Positions 32,936-44,084 of a stretch of DNA of 64,000 nt are shown here, piece after piece; position 1 is the stretch's first letter; every line of letters starts with the position of its first letter. The position numbers and the translations under genes were made by a program. Source of the DNA: Monodelphis domestica (taxonomy: Eukaryota > Chordata > Mammalia > Didelphimorphia > Didelphidae); contig NC_077230.1 of NCBI RefSeq assembly GCF_027887165.1, positions 339,212,322 to 339,276,321 of the forward strand, read 5' to 3'. The notes under the pieces are model-generated. The model had not been told where the DNA came from, made no database searches, and was given only the letters and a program-made list of their open reading frames with translations.

Positions 32936-33069
32936 ATGAAATCTCTTCATGGAGAGTGGCTGGCTGGTGGTTATGGTGATTGCAGAGGGCTAGGGAGGAG
33001 GCACCAACCAGGAAGTTAGAAGGTGAATTGGATGATCCATTACATTAACCTCCTCATGATAACATCTGG

Positions 33070-33245
33070 TAGGATTCAAGGACCAAGAGCTAAGAGGGTC
33101 TTAAGGGGCCATCTAATCTACACCCCCCTCATTTGACAGAGGAGGAAACTGAGGCCCAGACAGGGCAAGTCATACAGCCTTGAGTCACACTCTTAACAGA
33201 GACAGGCTATGAACCCAATGCCTCTCACTCTGAAGCCAGTCATCT
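33070..33245 (-). mobile_element. MIR/THER-like SINE
   Basis: AAGGGGCCATCTAATCTACA, TTTGACAGAGGAGGAAACTG and ATGAACCCAATGCCTCTCAC. Confidence 0.75.
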
Positions 33246-33499
33246 TTTCACTCTTACTTAATTCGAGTATAACTTTGGGCAAGTTATTTAATAATATTTC
33301 TGCAGCTGTAAAATGAAAGTATTAGACTAAATGATCTCCAAGGGTCCTTCAAACTTTCAATCAAGGGTCCTATGAGCCTTTTTAGAAATTGTAGGGGCCA
33401 ACAATGATGGGGCTCCAAGGACTTTGAGGGGATCTTTCCTTCACTAGAAATCACCTCAAAACTAGAACTACTGCCCTATTGGGTAAGAAGATAAATTCT

Positions 33500-33955
33500 A
33501 GCCCTGTTCCTGGCACCTAAAGCCCTCCACAACCAGGCATAAACTTGTCTATCCAGTCTTGCAACCTCCTATTACTCTCCTCTACTAAAGTTCTACAGCT
33601 CTCTGCTCCCTACCTAAACACATACACGCATATTTTTTCCTTCTTTCTCTTTGCTTGTCAAATCCCTATCTATCCCTTGAAGTGCACCTTAAATGCATAT
33701 AGCCCTTAGAAAGTATTTCCTGAACCCTAGTTGGTAATGATCTTCCTCCTCAGACTTCACAAAAAACTCTGCACATCTCTAATGCACTTATCATGTAATA
33801 ATTTGTGTTATATTTTTCTGTGTTGGAGTTTTATCTTCTTATAAGACTATAAACTCCAAGAGGGCAGGCAAAATACCTTTTCTTAATGTATCTCCCCTGT
33901 AAGATGTTCTACATACAGTAACCACATAATAAACAACTGCTGAATTAATCAGACT
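33500..33955 (+). mobile_element. L2 LINE 3' end
   Basis: A long 3' UTR copy: TCCTATTACTCTCCTCTACT, TGAAGTGCACCTTAAATGCA, ATAAACTCCAAGAGGGCAGG and AATAAACAACTGCTGAATTA. Confidence 0.7.
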
Positions 33956-34194
33956 ACATTTAGATCTTAAAAGGTTAAAAAAAATAGGCTGAACCAAACA
34001 GATGAATTTTAATAGGGATTATTAAAAGCCTTACTCAAAATCTTGGGTTCAAGAAACTGCCTTTCCAAAGATAAGACAATGGGGGGGAGGGGGTACAGTT
34101 GGACAGCAGTTTAAAAAAGCATGGGGGTTTCATCAGTCACAAAGCTGGTCAGCATCTGGAGTAACATCTGAACTCAGATCTATCTGACTCCTCC

Positions 34195-34335
34195 TCACAG
34201 TCATAAATCAAGAAAAAGAACTAGGTACAATGATTGGGAGTTGCAGAGGGACAGATTTAGGGTCCAGATAAGGAACAGCTTTCTAACACTTAGAGCTATT
34301 CCAAAGTGGAATCAGCTGCCTTGGGAGGCAGCTTC
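34195..34335 (+). mobile_element. L3/CR1 LINE 3' end
   Basis: TTGGGAGTTGCAGAGGGACA, CTTTCTAACACTTAGAGCTA and GGAATCAGCTGCCTTGGGAG. Confidence 0.8.
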
Positions 34336-34756
34336 CTTCCATTCTCCCCTCCTTCCTTCCTTCCATCCTCTTCTCCTCCTTCCTTCCTTCCTTCCTTCCT
34401 TCCTTCCTTCCTTCCTTCCTTCCTTCCTTCCTTCCTTCCTTCCTTCCTTCCTCCCTCCCTCCACCTCTTTATTCCTTCCTTCCTTCCTTCCCTCCTTTCT
34501 TCCTTCCTTCCATCCCTCCCTCCTTTCTTCCTTCCTTCCTTCCTTCCTTCCTTCCTTCCTTCCTTCCTCCACCTCTTCCTTCCTTCCTTCCTTCCTTCCT
34601 TCCTTCCTTCCTTCCTTCCTTCCTTCCTTCCTTCCTTCCTTCCTTCCTTCCTTCCTCCCTCCCTCCACCTCTTTATTCCTTCCTTCCTTCCTTCCCTCCT
34701 TTCTTCCTTCCTTCCATCCCTCCCTCCTTCCTTCCTTCCTTCTTCCCTTCCTTAAC
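34336..34756. repeat. (TTCC)n microsatellite with internal 204-bp duplication
   Basis: Long TTCC runs. The interrupter CCACCTCTTTATTCCTTCC occurs at 34461 and again at 34665, together with the same following variants, so a 204-bp segment has duplicated. The tract ends at the A-tail side of a reverse SINE-A. Confidence 0.95.
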
Positions 34757-34912
34757 TTCTGTCTTAGAATAAATATTATGTAATGGTTCCAAAGCAGAAG
34801 AAGGTGTAAAGGCTAGGTAATCTAAGTTAAGGGATTTGCCCAGGATCACAGTGTCTGTGGGCAGTCTTGAGGCCTGGTTCTCTGTCTACTGAGGCACCTA
34901 GTTGCCTCCTCC
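34757..34912 (-). mobile_element. SINE-A copy
   Basis: TTAACTTCTGTCTTAGAATA and GGGATTTGCCCAGGATCACA; the (TTCC)n tract replaces its tail. Confidence 0.82.
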
Positions 34913-34934
34913 ATCATCTTTTTTTCCTCCAGTT

Positions 34935-35110
34935 TCACTGTCTTAAAAATTTTTTTAAACAATATTTTTTTTTATTTTTTCCCTTTAATATCCAATTTTC
35001 TAAAGTTTTGAGTTCAACATTCTCTCCCTTCTTCTGGTCCTCCTTCCCTTCCCCTTTCCTGAGAGGGTAAACCATCAGACACAGATTTTTACATCCATCG
35101 TCCTTCTTAA
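34935..35110 (-). mobile_element. Probable L1 3' end
   Basis: TTTTTTAAACAATATTTTTT and TTTTGAGTTCAACATTCTCT followed by C/T-rich DNA resemble the start of the reverse L1 at 58.38 kb. Confidence 0.5.
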
Positions 35111-35359
35111 ATCTGGTCAGTCAATTAAAAGATAACTCAAGCCCTGCTTTGTAGCACTCGCTGATTCTGTGAATGCTCACAAACATTTCACAAGGCGGCA
35201 CCCCCTGCCTGGAGGGGCGATTTTCGTTCCAGTGTGGCTTGGCCTCGAGGGCCTCCGACATCCATTTCAACTCTGGACACCTGTGATTTTGAATTCTTAA
35301 GCCCCTTTCGTCTTGGTATTAATGTGATGTCTAGAAAGTGTGTGTGTGTGTGGGGGGGA

Positions 35360-35520
35360 GAATGAGGAGACCCAGGTTCGAACCCAGCCTTCCTCTGTGA
35401 CCTCAGCCAAGCCCCTCTCCTCCCTGAGGCTGTTCCATTCTCCGGAACCACAAAGAATAGACTGAGTGGATTTAGGTTCTTTCTTTCATTTCCGGCTCTG
35501 GGATACTCCGAGGAACTCCG
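35360..35520 (+). mobile_element. MIR SINE
   Basis: ACCCAGGTTCGAACCCAGCC, CTGTGACCTCAGCCAAGCCC; a (GT)n run at 35339-35352 precedes it. Confidence 0.65.
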
Positions 35521-36224
35521 CTGGCCCCAGTGAGCCAAGGAGAGGCTCTCCCCCCATCCCAAGTGTGTTTTGTACCTGAAGCATTTTCTGAGCCAGCATC
35601 CAGACTAGCTGGGGCGGATGTGGGCTGAGGAAGGCCACGCAGAGGCCCCCATTTATAAAATCAATAAGTAATCTCTCGAATTTGCCATTGGCTCTGGGAG
35701 CACATGACTTCCTCCTCTTTCCCGGCCCTTCCGGAGCATGAAGGCCTTTTTACTCCCGGTAAGGTTGGCCTTCAATCCCCCCCCCCCACACACACACACC
35801 CATCCTAGGGCTTTTGCCTTCAGGCTCTGCAGGGTGCTGAAGGAAGGGCTGGATGACCCCAGTGGCTTACTCCATCCTAGTCATCTTCTGTTCAATATAA
35901 TTTACCCCACGGGGCTGGGCAAAATGTTGGATCCTTTTTTCCCCAAAATATTGAAGCCCTTATTTTCTGTCAGCAACCACTCTAAGACGGACTAGCCAGG
36001 GTGAAGTGACTTACCCAGGGTCACACAGCTAGGCAGTTGCCACACTTTTTAAGGCCTTCGTGTCTTCCTCTGTCAAATAAAAGGACTGAGTTAGGCTGAC
36101 CTCTTGGGTCCTTTTCCAGATCTAAACAGAGGATGCGATCATTGACTTAGGTGGGACTCCTCCAGGCTCTTCCTACCACCTGGGCACAGACCTGGGTGTC
36201 TGAGGCCCCCCATGGGAGGAGGCC

Positions 36225-37650
36225 CAGCCTGTATATGTTCATATATGTTCATATGTGTATACGTGTGCCCATCTATGCATGTGTATGCCAACACATTTCT
36301 ATTTATACACACAAATATATGGTGTACATATACACACATGTCTATGCCTATTGTGTGTGCAAGTGTACATGTGTGTACACACAGCTATCTATTGTGCATA
36401 CATTTATATATGCATGCACTTGAATCACATAAAATGTGCATATACACATGTATGTATATATGCACACATACCTTTAATGTATAGAATCTACACATCTATA
36501 TGCCTACATGAACTTGTATGCACTCCTGTATATAAACACCGATGTATACAAACATAACACGTTGGCAGGTGCGTACATAGCTATACACATAGATACAGAG
36601 TGGGCACATCCTTAATTACATGTAGGCAAACTTACAACACATGTACATGTGCCCCTAATTATGCGTTCAAAACACATGCATGTGTGTATACAGACACACG
36701 TCATATATTGCCCCTAATTACAGGTAGACAAACATATAATGCATTTCCATGTGTGCACAGGTACACAGCCACATGTGCTGTGTGTCCCTAACTACATGTG
36801 GATAAAATATAATTGCATTATATGGGCATATATGTACATATGCATGCACTGCTTTAATTATATGTAGATAAACATAATACATTTGCCTAGTGTACATGTA
36901 GACACGTGTATATACACTTCTAATTACATGCACATATATTTATTTGTGCTATAAGCTGTGGTCATTGTATGACACACCTATGCAATGATGATGCATATGT
37001 GTACATGTCCATGTGTGCCCATTTACATATATACCAATACATTTCTATATATACACATGTATATGCAAGTGGTGTGTACAGATATCTGTCTATTGTGCCT
37101 ATGCAGACATGTATGTATATATAGATATCTATTGTGCATGTACTTCTATACACACATGTGAATACATCTAAACATGTATATACATAAATACTGTCTCTGT
37201 ATGAGCACATATATGCCATGAATATAAACATATATTTACCAAACTCAATGATGTTATATGTTCATATTTGTGTGCATATAAAGACTGTAAACACAAGCAC
37301 CCCAGTTACATGCATGTACATCCTGTGAACCATGATCTGTGATTCGTGTGTGGGCTCACATATTCCTACATGTCTGTGTGTGTTCTTACATGAGCACATC
37401 TACACCATGTACACCAATCATACAGACACAATATTTACACAATCTATATACCTATATATAGGCAGCTTCAGAGAAGCACACACATGTGCCAAAATCCTAT
37501 GAACCGACAGTCTATAGTTAGCACATGTACACATATGTGTACGTGAGTACATATATACATGTATATGTAATAGATCTCTACAGGCATATTCATAGAAATA
37601 AAATATATACACATATTTATTCATACATATGTATATTCATACAGCCATGA
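36225..37650. repeat. 1.4-kb TG/CA/TA-rich cryptic repeat
   Basis: Nearly continuous alternating purine-pyrimidine DNA built from GTACAT, ATATGT and CACACA words. Between about 36605 and 36940 the block CTAATTACATGTAGATAAAC returns about every 60-75 bp, showing a decayed tandem array. Cys/Tyr/His/Thr-rich open frames result from this composition. Confidence 0.9.
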
Positions 37651-37825
37651 TGCCATCTTTAATTTCCTTCTTAAAAAAGGAGAAACATAACCCTTAGACT
37701 TAATTTTAAATTTAAATTATATTATTTTTAAATTAAAATGTCCCCTTTCCCCATAATCAGAATGGAGAGGTCAAGGATAGACTCCATCCCCACTCCCCAC
37801 CCCCCCCTTCAGCTTTTCTTTTGTG

Positions 37826-38172
37826 TTCCAAGGCAGAGGAACAAGAAGGGCTGGCAATGACTTACCTAAAGTCACACTGGAGGAAGTGTCTGAAGCCTCG
37901 GATCCTCTGGTCTCTAGGCCCGCTAGGCCCGCTAGACCCACTAGGCCCACTAGACCTGCTAGACCCTATGGGTCCTCTAGACCCTCTAGGCCCACTAGGC
38001 CCGCTAGGCCCTCTAGGCCCTCTAGACCCTCTAGGCCCACTAGGCCCACTAGGCCCTCTAGGCCCTCTAGGCCCACTAGGCCCACTAGACCCGCTAGACC
38101 CTCTTAGACTCTCTAAGTCCTCTAGGCCCACTAGACCTACTAGGCCCATCCACTGACCTATCTGGTTGCCCC
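37826..38172 (-). mobile_element. SINE-A copy containing a minisatellite
   Basis: GTTCCAAGGCAGAGGAACAA, AATGACTTACCTAAAGTCAC and GAAGTGTCTGAAGCC precede the array, and the reversed head CCACTGACCTATCTGGTTGC follows it. The array replaces the CTCTAGGCCTGGCTCTCAAT segment. Confidence 0.8.
37912..38148. repeat. 9-bp minisatellite, about 26 units
   Basis: Units CTCTAGGCC, CACTAGGCC, CGCTAGGCC and variants with AGACC. The period is exact until about 38109. It generates collagen-like Gly-Pro-X frames on one strand and Arg-Pro-rich frames on the other. Confidence 0.97.
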
Positions 38173-38204
38173 CACCTTATGCTTTCAGGATTTAAATCCA
38201 GAGA

Positions 38205-38345
38205 AGATCTCCGAGTTTATCCAGTTTTATCCCCTCCACTTTACAGAGGAAGAATCTGAGGCCTAGTAGGCCAAATGCCTTCCCACAGCCACCAAGGTAA
38301 CTTGGGCAGCAGAGCAAAGATCCCGGCCTGGGCCCCCTTTCCTTT
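38205..38345 (-). mobile_element. MIR-like SINE fragment
   Basis: TTTATCCAGTTTTATCCCCT and ACAGAGGAAGAATCTGAGGC. Confidence 0.6.
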
Positions 38346-39009
38346 GGCATCTCATCTCCTCCTTCGCCCACACTGCCAAGCACAGAGCAGAAGGACAGGA
38401 GAAGAAAGGCTGGACACATGGGGAAGGCACACTGTCTGCAGTGCCCGGAGGCCCTCCTAGACGATGGAGATGGGGAAGAATAAAGCTTCTGAGACTCTAG
38501 GGAGCCAGAGGGATCCAGGACACTCCCCTCTCTGCCAGCCATGACAGAGGTCAGGACATTCCAGAAGGAAGATGGTGGAGGGAAGTGGGCTGGGAAACAG
38601 GGCCTCTGCTCAGGGGGCCAGGGCTCTGCCTAATCTACAACACACAAGAAACAAGAGAGCTGGACTAAGATCTGGGAGGCCCACATCCCAAGCAGGCCCA
38701 GCCCCCAGTGCCAGCCAGATGACTTTGGGCAAAATCAGGGAGCCCTCTCTGCCTCAGTTTCCCTGTCTATAGAGTGTGTGTGGTGGGGTGTATGTGTGTG
38801 TGGGGTGCCCCTAGGTGACCTGTAAGATCTTTTCCATTCTTGGCATTATGTCTTCCAAGGTTCCCTCCCACTCCAAATTCTGTGATAGTTACACTGGCTC
38901 TCAAACATCCTTCCTCCAAGAACCTCCATCCCATCCCACATCCCTCATTAGAGAACTTGATAAAACTTTCACATTTATCATCTCACCAATTGCTTCAAAA
39001 TTAACCTGC

Positions 39010-39165
39010 AGAGTAAGCTGGGTGGATACTGTCATCCTCATTTTACAGAATGGGAAACTGAGGCCTGCCAACAGGAATGGGCTTGCACAACACTCCACAG
39101 TAGATGGCAGAGCTAGGATTCAAATCCAAAGCTTCCAATCAATGCCTTTCTTGACCCAGCGTCAT
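39010..39165 (-). mobile_element. MIR SINE
   Basis: GTCATCCTCATTTTACAGAA, GGGAAACTGAGGCCTGCCAA and GCTAGGATTCAAATCCAAAG. Confidence 0.75.
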
Positions 39166-39609
39166 CTTTTTTTAATTAATTTTAATTTTTTTTCAATTGC
39201 TTGTAGAAACCAGTTTTGGCCATTGTTTTCTGACATTTTGCAATTCCCTTCCCTACCCCTAGATGTAGGAGCTGCCTGCAGTTCCTACACACAATAATCA
39301 ATAACTAACATGACCATGAGTCTGGCATATGAACACATGAGATACAATATCAATACATCGATAATACTTCCAAGATGCTAATGTGCCTGGTATGCTACAC
39401 TAGAGGTGAACACTTCCTGCATAACCCTGGCCATCCTGCTTCAACATGCTGGTCCTCAGGTTTCACCTCTGTAAAATCGGTGGTGGGGAGTAGGGGGCTG
39501 GGAGGGTGTTATTAGACTGCTTTCAGGCAATACATTTTTCCATATGCCCCATCTAGTCCTGTTTTCACTAACCACTCAGCATCCCCCTACCCAGCTTCAC
39601 CAGGAAGCT

Positions 39610-39745
39610 TTCACTCTCAGGGTTGGAAAAGGCATTAGGGGTCATTTCATCCAGCCTCTTAAGTACAACAAAGCAGGCTGCCAGTGAGGACCTCAAAGTG
39701 ACAAGAAGCTCACTACCTCACAAGGCAGCCTGTTTCCTACAGAGT
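39610..39745 (-). mobile_element. L3/CR1 LINE 3' end
   Basis: GGGTCATTTCATCCAGCCTC, AGAAGCTCACTACCTCACAA and GGCAGCCTGTTTCCTACAGA. Confidence 0.7.
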
Positions 39746-40911
39746 TTTTCCCTTTCCCTTTCCTTCTCTCTCTCTCTCTCTCTGAACCCTTCCCTCCTCC
39801 CTCCCTCTCTCCCTCCTCTCTTTTTCTCTCTCCTTCTCCCTCCCCTTCCCTCTCCCTCTCTCTTCTCTCCCTTTCCCCCTCCCTCCTCTCTCCCCTTCCT
39901 TCCCCCTGTCTCTCTCCCCTTCTCCTCTCTCTGTCTGTCTCTGTCTTTGTCTCCCTCCCTCTCTCCTTCTCTCCCTTCCCCCCTTTCTCTCTCCTCTCTC
40001 CCTTTCCCCTTTCTTCTCCCTCTCTTCCTCCCTCCCCCTCCCCTTCCTCTCTCTCCCCCTCTCTTCTCTCCCTTTCCTCCCCTCCTCTCTCTGCTCCTTC
40101 TATCTCCCTCTGTCTCTCTCTCCTTCTCTCCCTCTCCTATCTCTATATAAATCTATTTCTTTCTTCCTTTTTCTATTTCTTTTTCTTTTCTCTCTCTCTC
40201 CCCCCCTCTCTCCCTCTCTCTGTTGGTCTGTATCTGTCTCTGTGTATGTGTCTCTCTCCCCCTTCCTTCTCTTTCTATCTCTCCCCTTCCCTCTTCCCTC
40301 CCTTCCTCTCTTTTTCTCTCTCCCCCTCTCCCTCCCCTTCTCTCCTCCCTCTCTCTCCCCCTTCCCTCTGTCTCTCTCTTCTCTCCCTTTCCCCCTCCCT
40401 CTTCTCTCCCCCTCCTCTCTCTCTCCTTCCTTCTCCCTATCTCTCTCCCCTTCCCCTCTCTCTACATGTCTCTTTCTGTCTCTGTCTGTCTCTCTCCCCC
40501 CTCTCTCTTCTTCTCTCCTTTCCCCCCTCCCTCTCTTTCTCTCTCTCCTCCTCTCTTCCCTCTCTTCCTCCCTCCCTCTCCCCTACCCCCCTCTCTCCAT
40601 CTTGGTCTCTCTGTCTCTTTCTCTCTCTCCCCCTCTCTTCTTCTCTCCTTTTCCCCCTCCCCTCTTTCTTTCTCTCCCCTTCCTTCTCCCTTGGTTTCAG
40701 TCTCTCTACTCTTCCCTCCCTCTTTCTTTCTCTTTCTCTCTCCCTGTCCTCTGGTCTCTATATAGGTTTCTTTCTTTCTCTTTCTCTTTTTCTCTTTCTT
40801 TCTCTCTTCTTCTCTATATATCATCTTTTTATTTCTCTTTTTCTCTTTCTTTTTCCTTCTTTTTCTTTCTTTCTTCCTCTCTCTATCTCTGTCTGTCTGC
40901 CCCCCCCCCCT
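39745..40911. repeat. 1.15-kb polypyrimidine (CT-rich) tract
   Basis: Almost pure C/T on the plus strand, with CTCT, CCCT and TCTG words and a closing run of 11 Cs at 40900-40910. Similar strings of CTGTCTCTGTCTGTCTCTC recur at about 39930, 40235 and 40480, suggesting segmental duplications in the tract. It abuts the tail of the reverse SINE-A at 40916. The long Ser/Leu/Pro frames here are compositional. Confidence 0.97.
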
Positions 40912-40915
40912 TCCT

Positions 40916-41117
40916 TTATTTAAAAAACCCTTACCTTCCAACTTAAAAACAACAGTGTGTATTGGGTTCCAAGGCAGAAGAGCAGGATGGCTAGGCAATG
41001 GGGGTTGAGTGACTTGCCCAGGGTCACACAGCTAGGAAGTGTGTGATGCCACCTTTGAACCCAGGACCTCCTGTCTGCAGGCCTGGCTCTCAATCCTCTG
41101 AGCCACCTCGCTGCCAC
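40916..41117 (-). mobile_element. SINE-A copy
   Basis: AAAACCCTTACCTTCCAACT, GGCTAGGCAATGGGGGTTGA and AATCCTCTGAGCCACCTCGC; well preserved. Confidence 0.93.
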
Positions 41118-41594
41118 CCTCCCTTTTCTTAAACAGAAACCTGACTGTAATTCTCTCCCAGAATTCTTACTTGCCACCACACACCCTTCCCCAGCCCTCT
41201 CCTAATTCTGCCCTTTGGAGCCCAACAGAACAAATCTAATCCTTCAGCCTAGGAGAGCCCTCTGGAGAGGCGAGGCAAGGACTAAACTTGATGGTGTTCA
41301 GATCCTCTCAGAATCTTAAGTACTCCCCCAAGGTGGCCTCGGGATGCTCAGCACCAGGCCCAGTCCTGCAGGACCCCTCAGGCAGTGGGGGCTCCCGGCT
41401 CCCCCGTTTGCCCGGGTCGGCTTCATTTTCTGCAGCATCAGATTGCTGGGGCGTTGGGGACCTCCAGGAAGAAGCGCTGAGTCATCCAAGACCTCTAAAA
41501 CCTCTGCATTTTTAATAACAGCCAATTCTCTGTCGGGTACCATTATCATTTGGGAGGAGGAACCGGGAAGGAGCCTCCGCCTTCCATTCTCCAG

Positions 41595-42000
41595 AACCTC
41601 TACCCCCATGCCAACCCCAGCCTTGGCTGCTGAGGCCCAAGTTTCATCCATTAACTCAAAGGTCACCTGCTTTAGGAAACCCTCCCGGATTCCCTGAGGT
41701 CCATTACCACCTCCTCCCTCCCATCAGAAGGATCCTGGAAGCCGTTCAGAGACCATCTCTTCCAAACCCTTCCTTTGACAGAAGAAACTGAGGCTCGTTG
41801 TGGAGCCACACCACAGGCAGGCTCTGCCTCCGCATCCCCCTCCGCCCCATCCTCCCAGGCAAAGCTCCCCGGGCACTTCCTTCTGGACCTCACTAAGGCG
41901 ATCCGAGTCCAGGCAGGCAAACCTGAGTCATATCTCATCTTTCTATGTCCTCCCAGCCAGCCTACAGTAAGCCTTCAATAAATGGCTCTTAATGGAATTG
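41595..42000 (+). mobile_element. L2 LINE 3' UTR
   Basis: AAAGGTCACCTGCTTTAGGA, AACCCTCCCGGATTCCC and AGCCTTCAATAAATGGCTCT; a MIR-like piece may interrupt it near 41775. Confidence 0.6.
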
Positions 42001-42709
42001 ATTTTATCTAGCTTAAGGCTTAGAGCTTGGTTAAAATTTAACCGAAGCTGGCTAGGATAGAAGGGATAGAATTTGGGGGTGCTCTCTATCATTTATTCCT
42101 TGGAGTGATGGAGTTGGCAGGATTTTTTTCCTAGAGGGAAGGTTTTGAGGGGGCAAGAAAGCACTGGTTTGGGGAGGGGGGAATATAGAGGACTAAGGGG
42201 TGGGGATGAAGGAAGGGGCTTGGCAGAGGGGAAAGAGTGGCTAGGTCCTGGGTTCAAGTATACCTTACCTGGGAGGCTTTGGTTAAGTCCCTTTTATCCC
42301 ATTTTCTTATCTGTAAAATTGTGGGGGGGGGGGTGAACTAAATGGTCTCTAAGGTCTGTTGGGGATAGAAAAGTTGAATTTCAGGCCTTTCTGTCTTCTG
42401 CTAAGGACCCGTCTTCTCTCAACACTCAAATTTACAAGAAAGGGGCAGCCCGCCCCAACTCCCCATGATCCCAAAGTGATAAGAATGACAAATAAATAAA
42501 CTGATATCACAGAATTCATATCCAAAAGCAGCTTCTATCCAGGGAATCTCAAACTCACCTTGGTAAGGGGGGGGAAAAATCACTGGATTAAACTTTAGGG
42601 GACTCCGCTCTGAGACCTTGAGGAAGTCACGTTCTGAGCCTCCACCTTCTCATCTGTAACATGGAAGGGCTGGATAGAGGATATCTAAGGTCCTTTCCAG
42701 GACGAGTGT

Positions 42710-43185
42710 CCAGAACGAGGACCCTCAGACCCAGAAAAATCATTAGTCACCAAAGAACCATTCCATGATGGCCAACGGACTGGTGGGGAAAAAATGAGAA
42801 GATTCAAAGGAGCCGTGATACCTCTCTTTTAGCTCATTCAGTCTTGGGTTCTATTCAGAAAAGCATCATATCTAAGCAATGGCCTGTCTTGGTCACATCA
42901 CAAAGATGGCGCTGAGTGTGAGGCTTCATTCTGGGAGATATACTGATAAGCGGGAGAGGAGGGCAACCAAGATGGTAAAAGGCCCCCCAGTTCCATACCA
43001 AATGGAAGACTGGTTGAAGGAACTGGGGATATCAAGTCTCATACAAGGAGGTTCATGTGCTAGTTGTTTTCAAAGATTGGAAGGGCTGACTTTTGGAAGA
43101 ATATTAGGCTTTTGGTATATGGCTCCAGCAGGGAGAACAAGGAACAAGGGATGGAAGTTGCAGGGGGGCAAAATTAGGATTTATA
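42710..43185 (+). mobile_element. L3/CR1 LINE 3' end
   Basis: AAGGAACTGGGGATATCAAG, TGTTTTCAAAGATTGGAAGG and GGAACAAGGGATGGAAGTTG. Confidence 0.7.
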
Positions 43186-43189
43186 GAAT

Positions 43190-43810
43190 AACAATATAAT
43201 TATTATAATTTATATAATATTATTCTGATAATTCTAATTCTTATAACATGGTTATAACTATATGTTTTCTATCATTATAATGATAAATAATGAAATGATA
43301 TTCCAATTAATATATTTGTATAATAATAATAATTTATAGAACACTATTATAATAGTTGTAATTTATGTAATAATGTTATAGTAATTATAATTCAAATAAT
43401 ATTTTTATAATTATACTATATTATAATAATGATGATATATGTAATGATATTTGAATTAATATAATTTGTATACTATGATGTATATGCTATTATAATAATT
43501 ATAATGTTATATTTAATAATTATAATTGATATAATATTTATAATAATTATTTATATTATAATACTGCTAATGTACTATTATGAGTCATACAATCTGCATA
43601 ATTTGCTAATAATTTATGGATACTATTATAATGGTTATAATTTATGTAATAATATTATGGTAATTATAATTCATAGAATGCTGTTATAATAACTATATCA
43701 TCATCATCATCATCATGGGTATAATGATATTCTAATTTGTATAATAATTCTAAGGTTATTATAATTTATGTAATAGTGTTAAAATAATTACAGTTTCTAT
43801 TACAATAGTA
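43190..43810. repeat. AT-rich TAAT/TTATAAT tandem-like repeat
   Basis: Blocks near 43330-43400 and 43608-43690 share ACTATTATAATNGTTNTAATT-like order and then TTATGTAATAATNTTATNG, AATTATAATTCA; a third, more diverged block lies at 43740-43800. It appears to be a decayed array about 280 bp apart. Confidence 0.8.
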
Positions 43811-43821
43811 TTATTATAATC

Positions 43822-44075
43822 GTGGTATAGTAGATAAGAGTACCAGACTGAGAATCAGAAAGACTCATTTTCCTGAGTTCAAATCTGACTTCAGATAATT
43901 ACTAACTGTGTGATCCTAGAATCACTTGAGCCTGTTTGCCTCAGTTTCCCCATCTGTAAAACGAGTTAGGGAAGGAAATGGCGAACCACTCTAGTATCTT
44001 TGCCAAGGAAACCCCAAATGGAGTCTTAAGGAGTCAGACGCAAGTGAAAAACAACTGAACAACAACAATGACAAT
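43822..44075 (+). mobile_element. SINE-B copy
   Basis: CGTGGTATAGTAGATAAGAG, GAAAGACTCATTTTCCTGAG and GTCAGACGCAAGTGAAAAAC; complete through the ACAACTGAACAACAAC tail. Confidence 0.9.
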
Positions 44076-44084
44076 AGCTAGCAT

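Noticed and set aside
36139-37231. Tyr/Cys/His-rich frames that resemble small secreted proteins
   Set aside because: Overlapping frames in a TG/CA/TA repeat; cysteine spacing follows the repeat rather than a fold.
37823-38156. Collagen-like Gly-Pro-X open frames on both strands
   Set aside because: They follow entirely from a 9-bp tandem repeat inside a SINE; no flanking exon structure or signal peptide.
38815-39297. 160-residue open frame
   Set aside because: It runs through a MIR copy and AT-rich DNA, with no family resemblance or splice context.
39623-40998. Long Ser/Pro/Leu-rich or Arg/Glu/Lys-rich frames of 175-234 residues
   Set aside because: Several frames of both strands are open at once, as expected from a pure pyrimidine tract. 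No complexity beyond composition.
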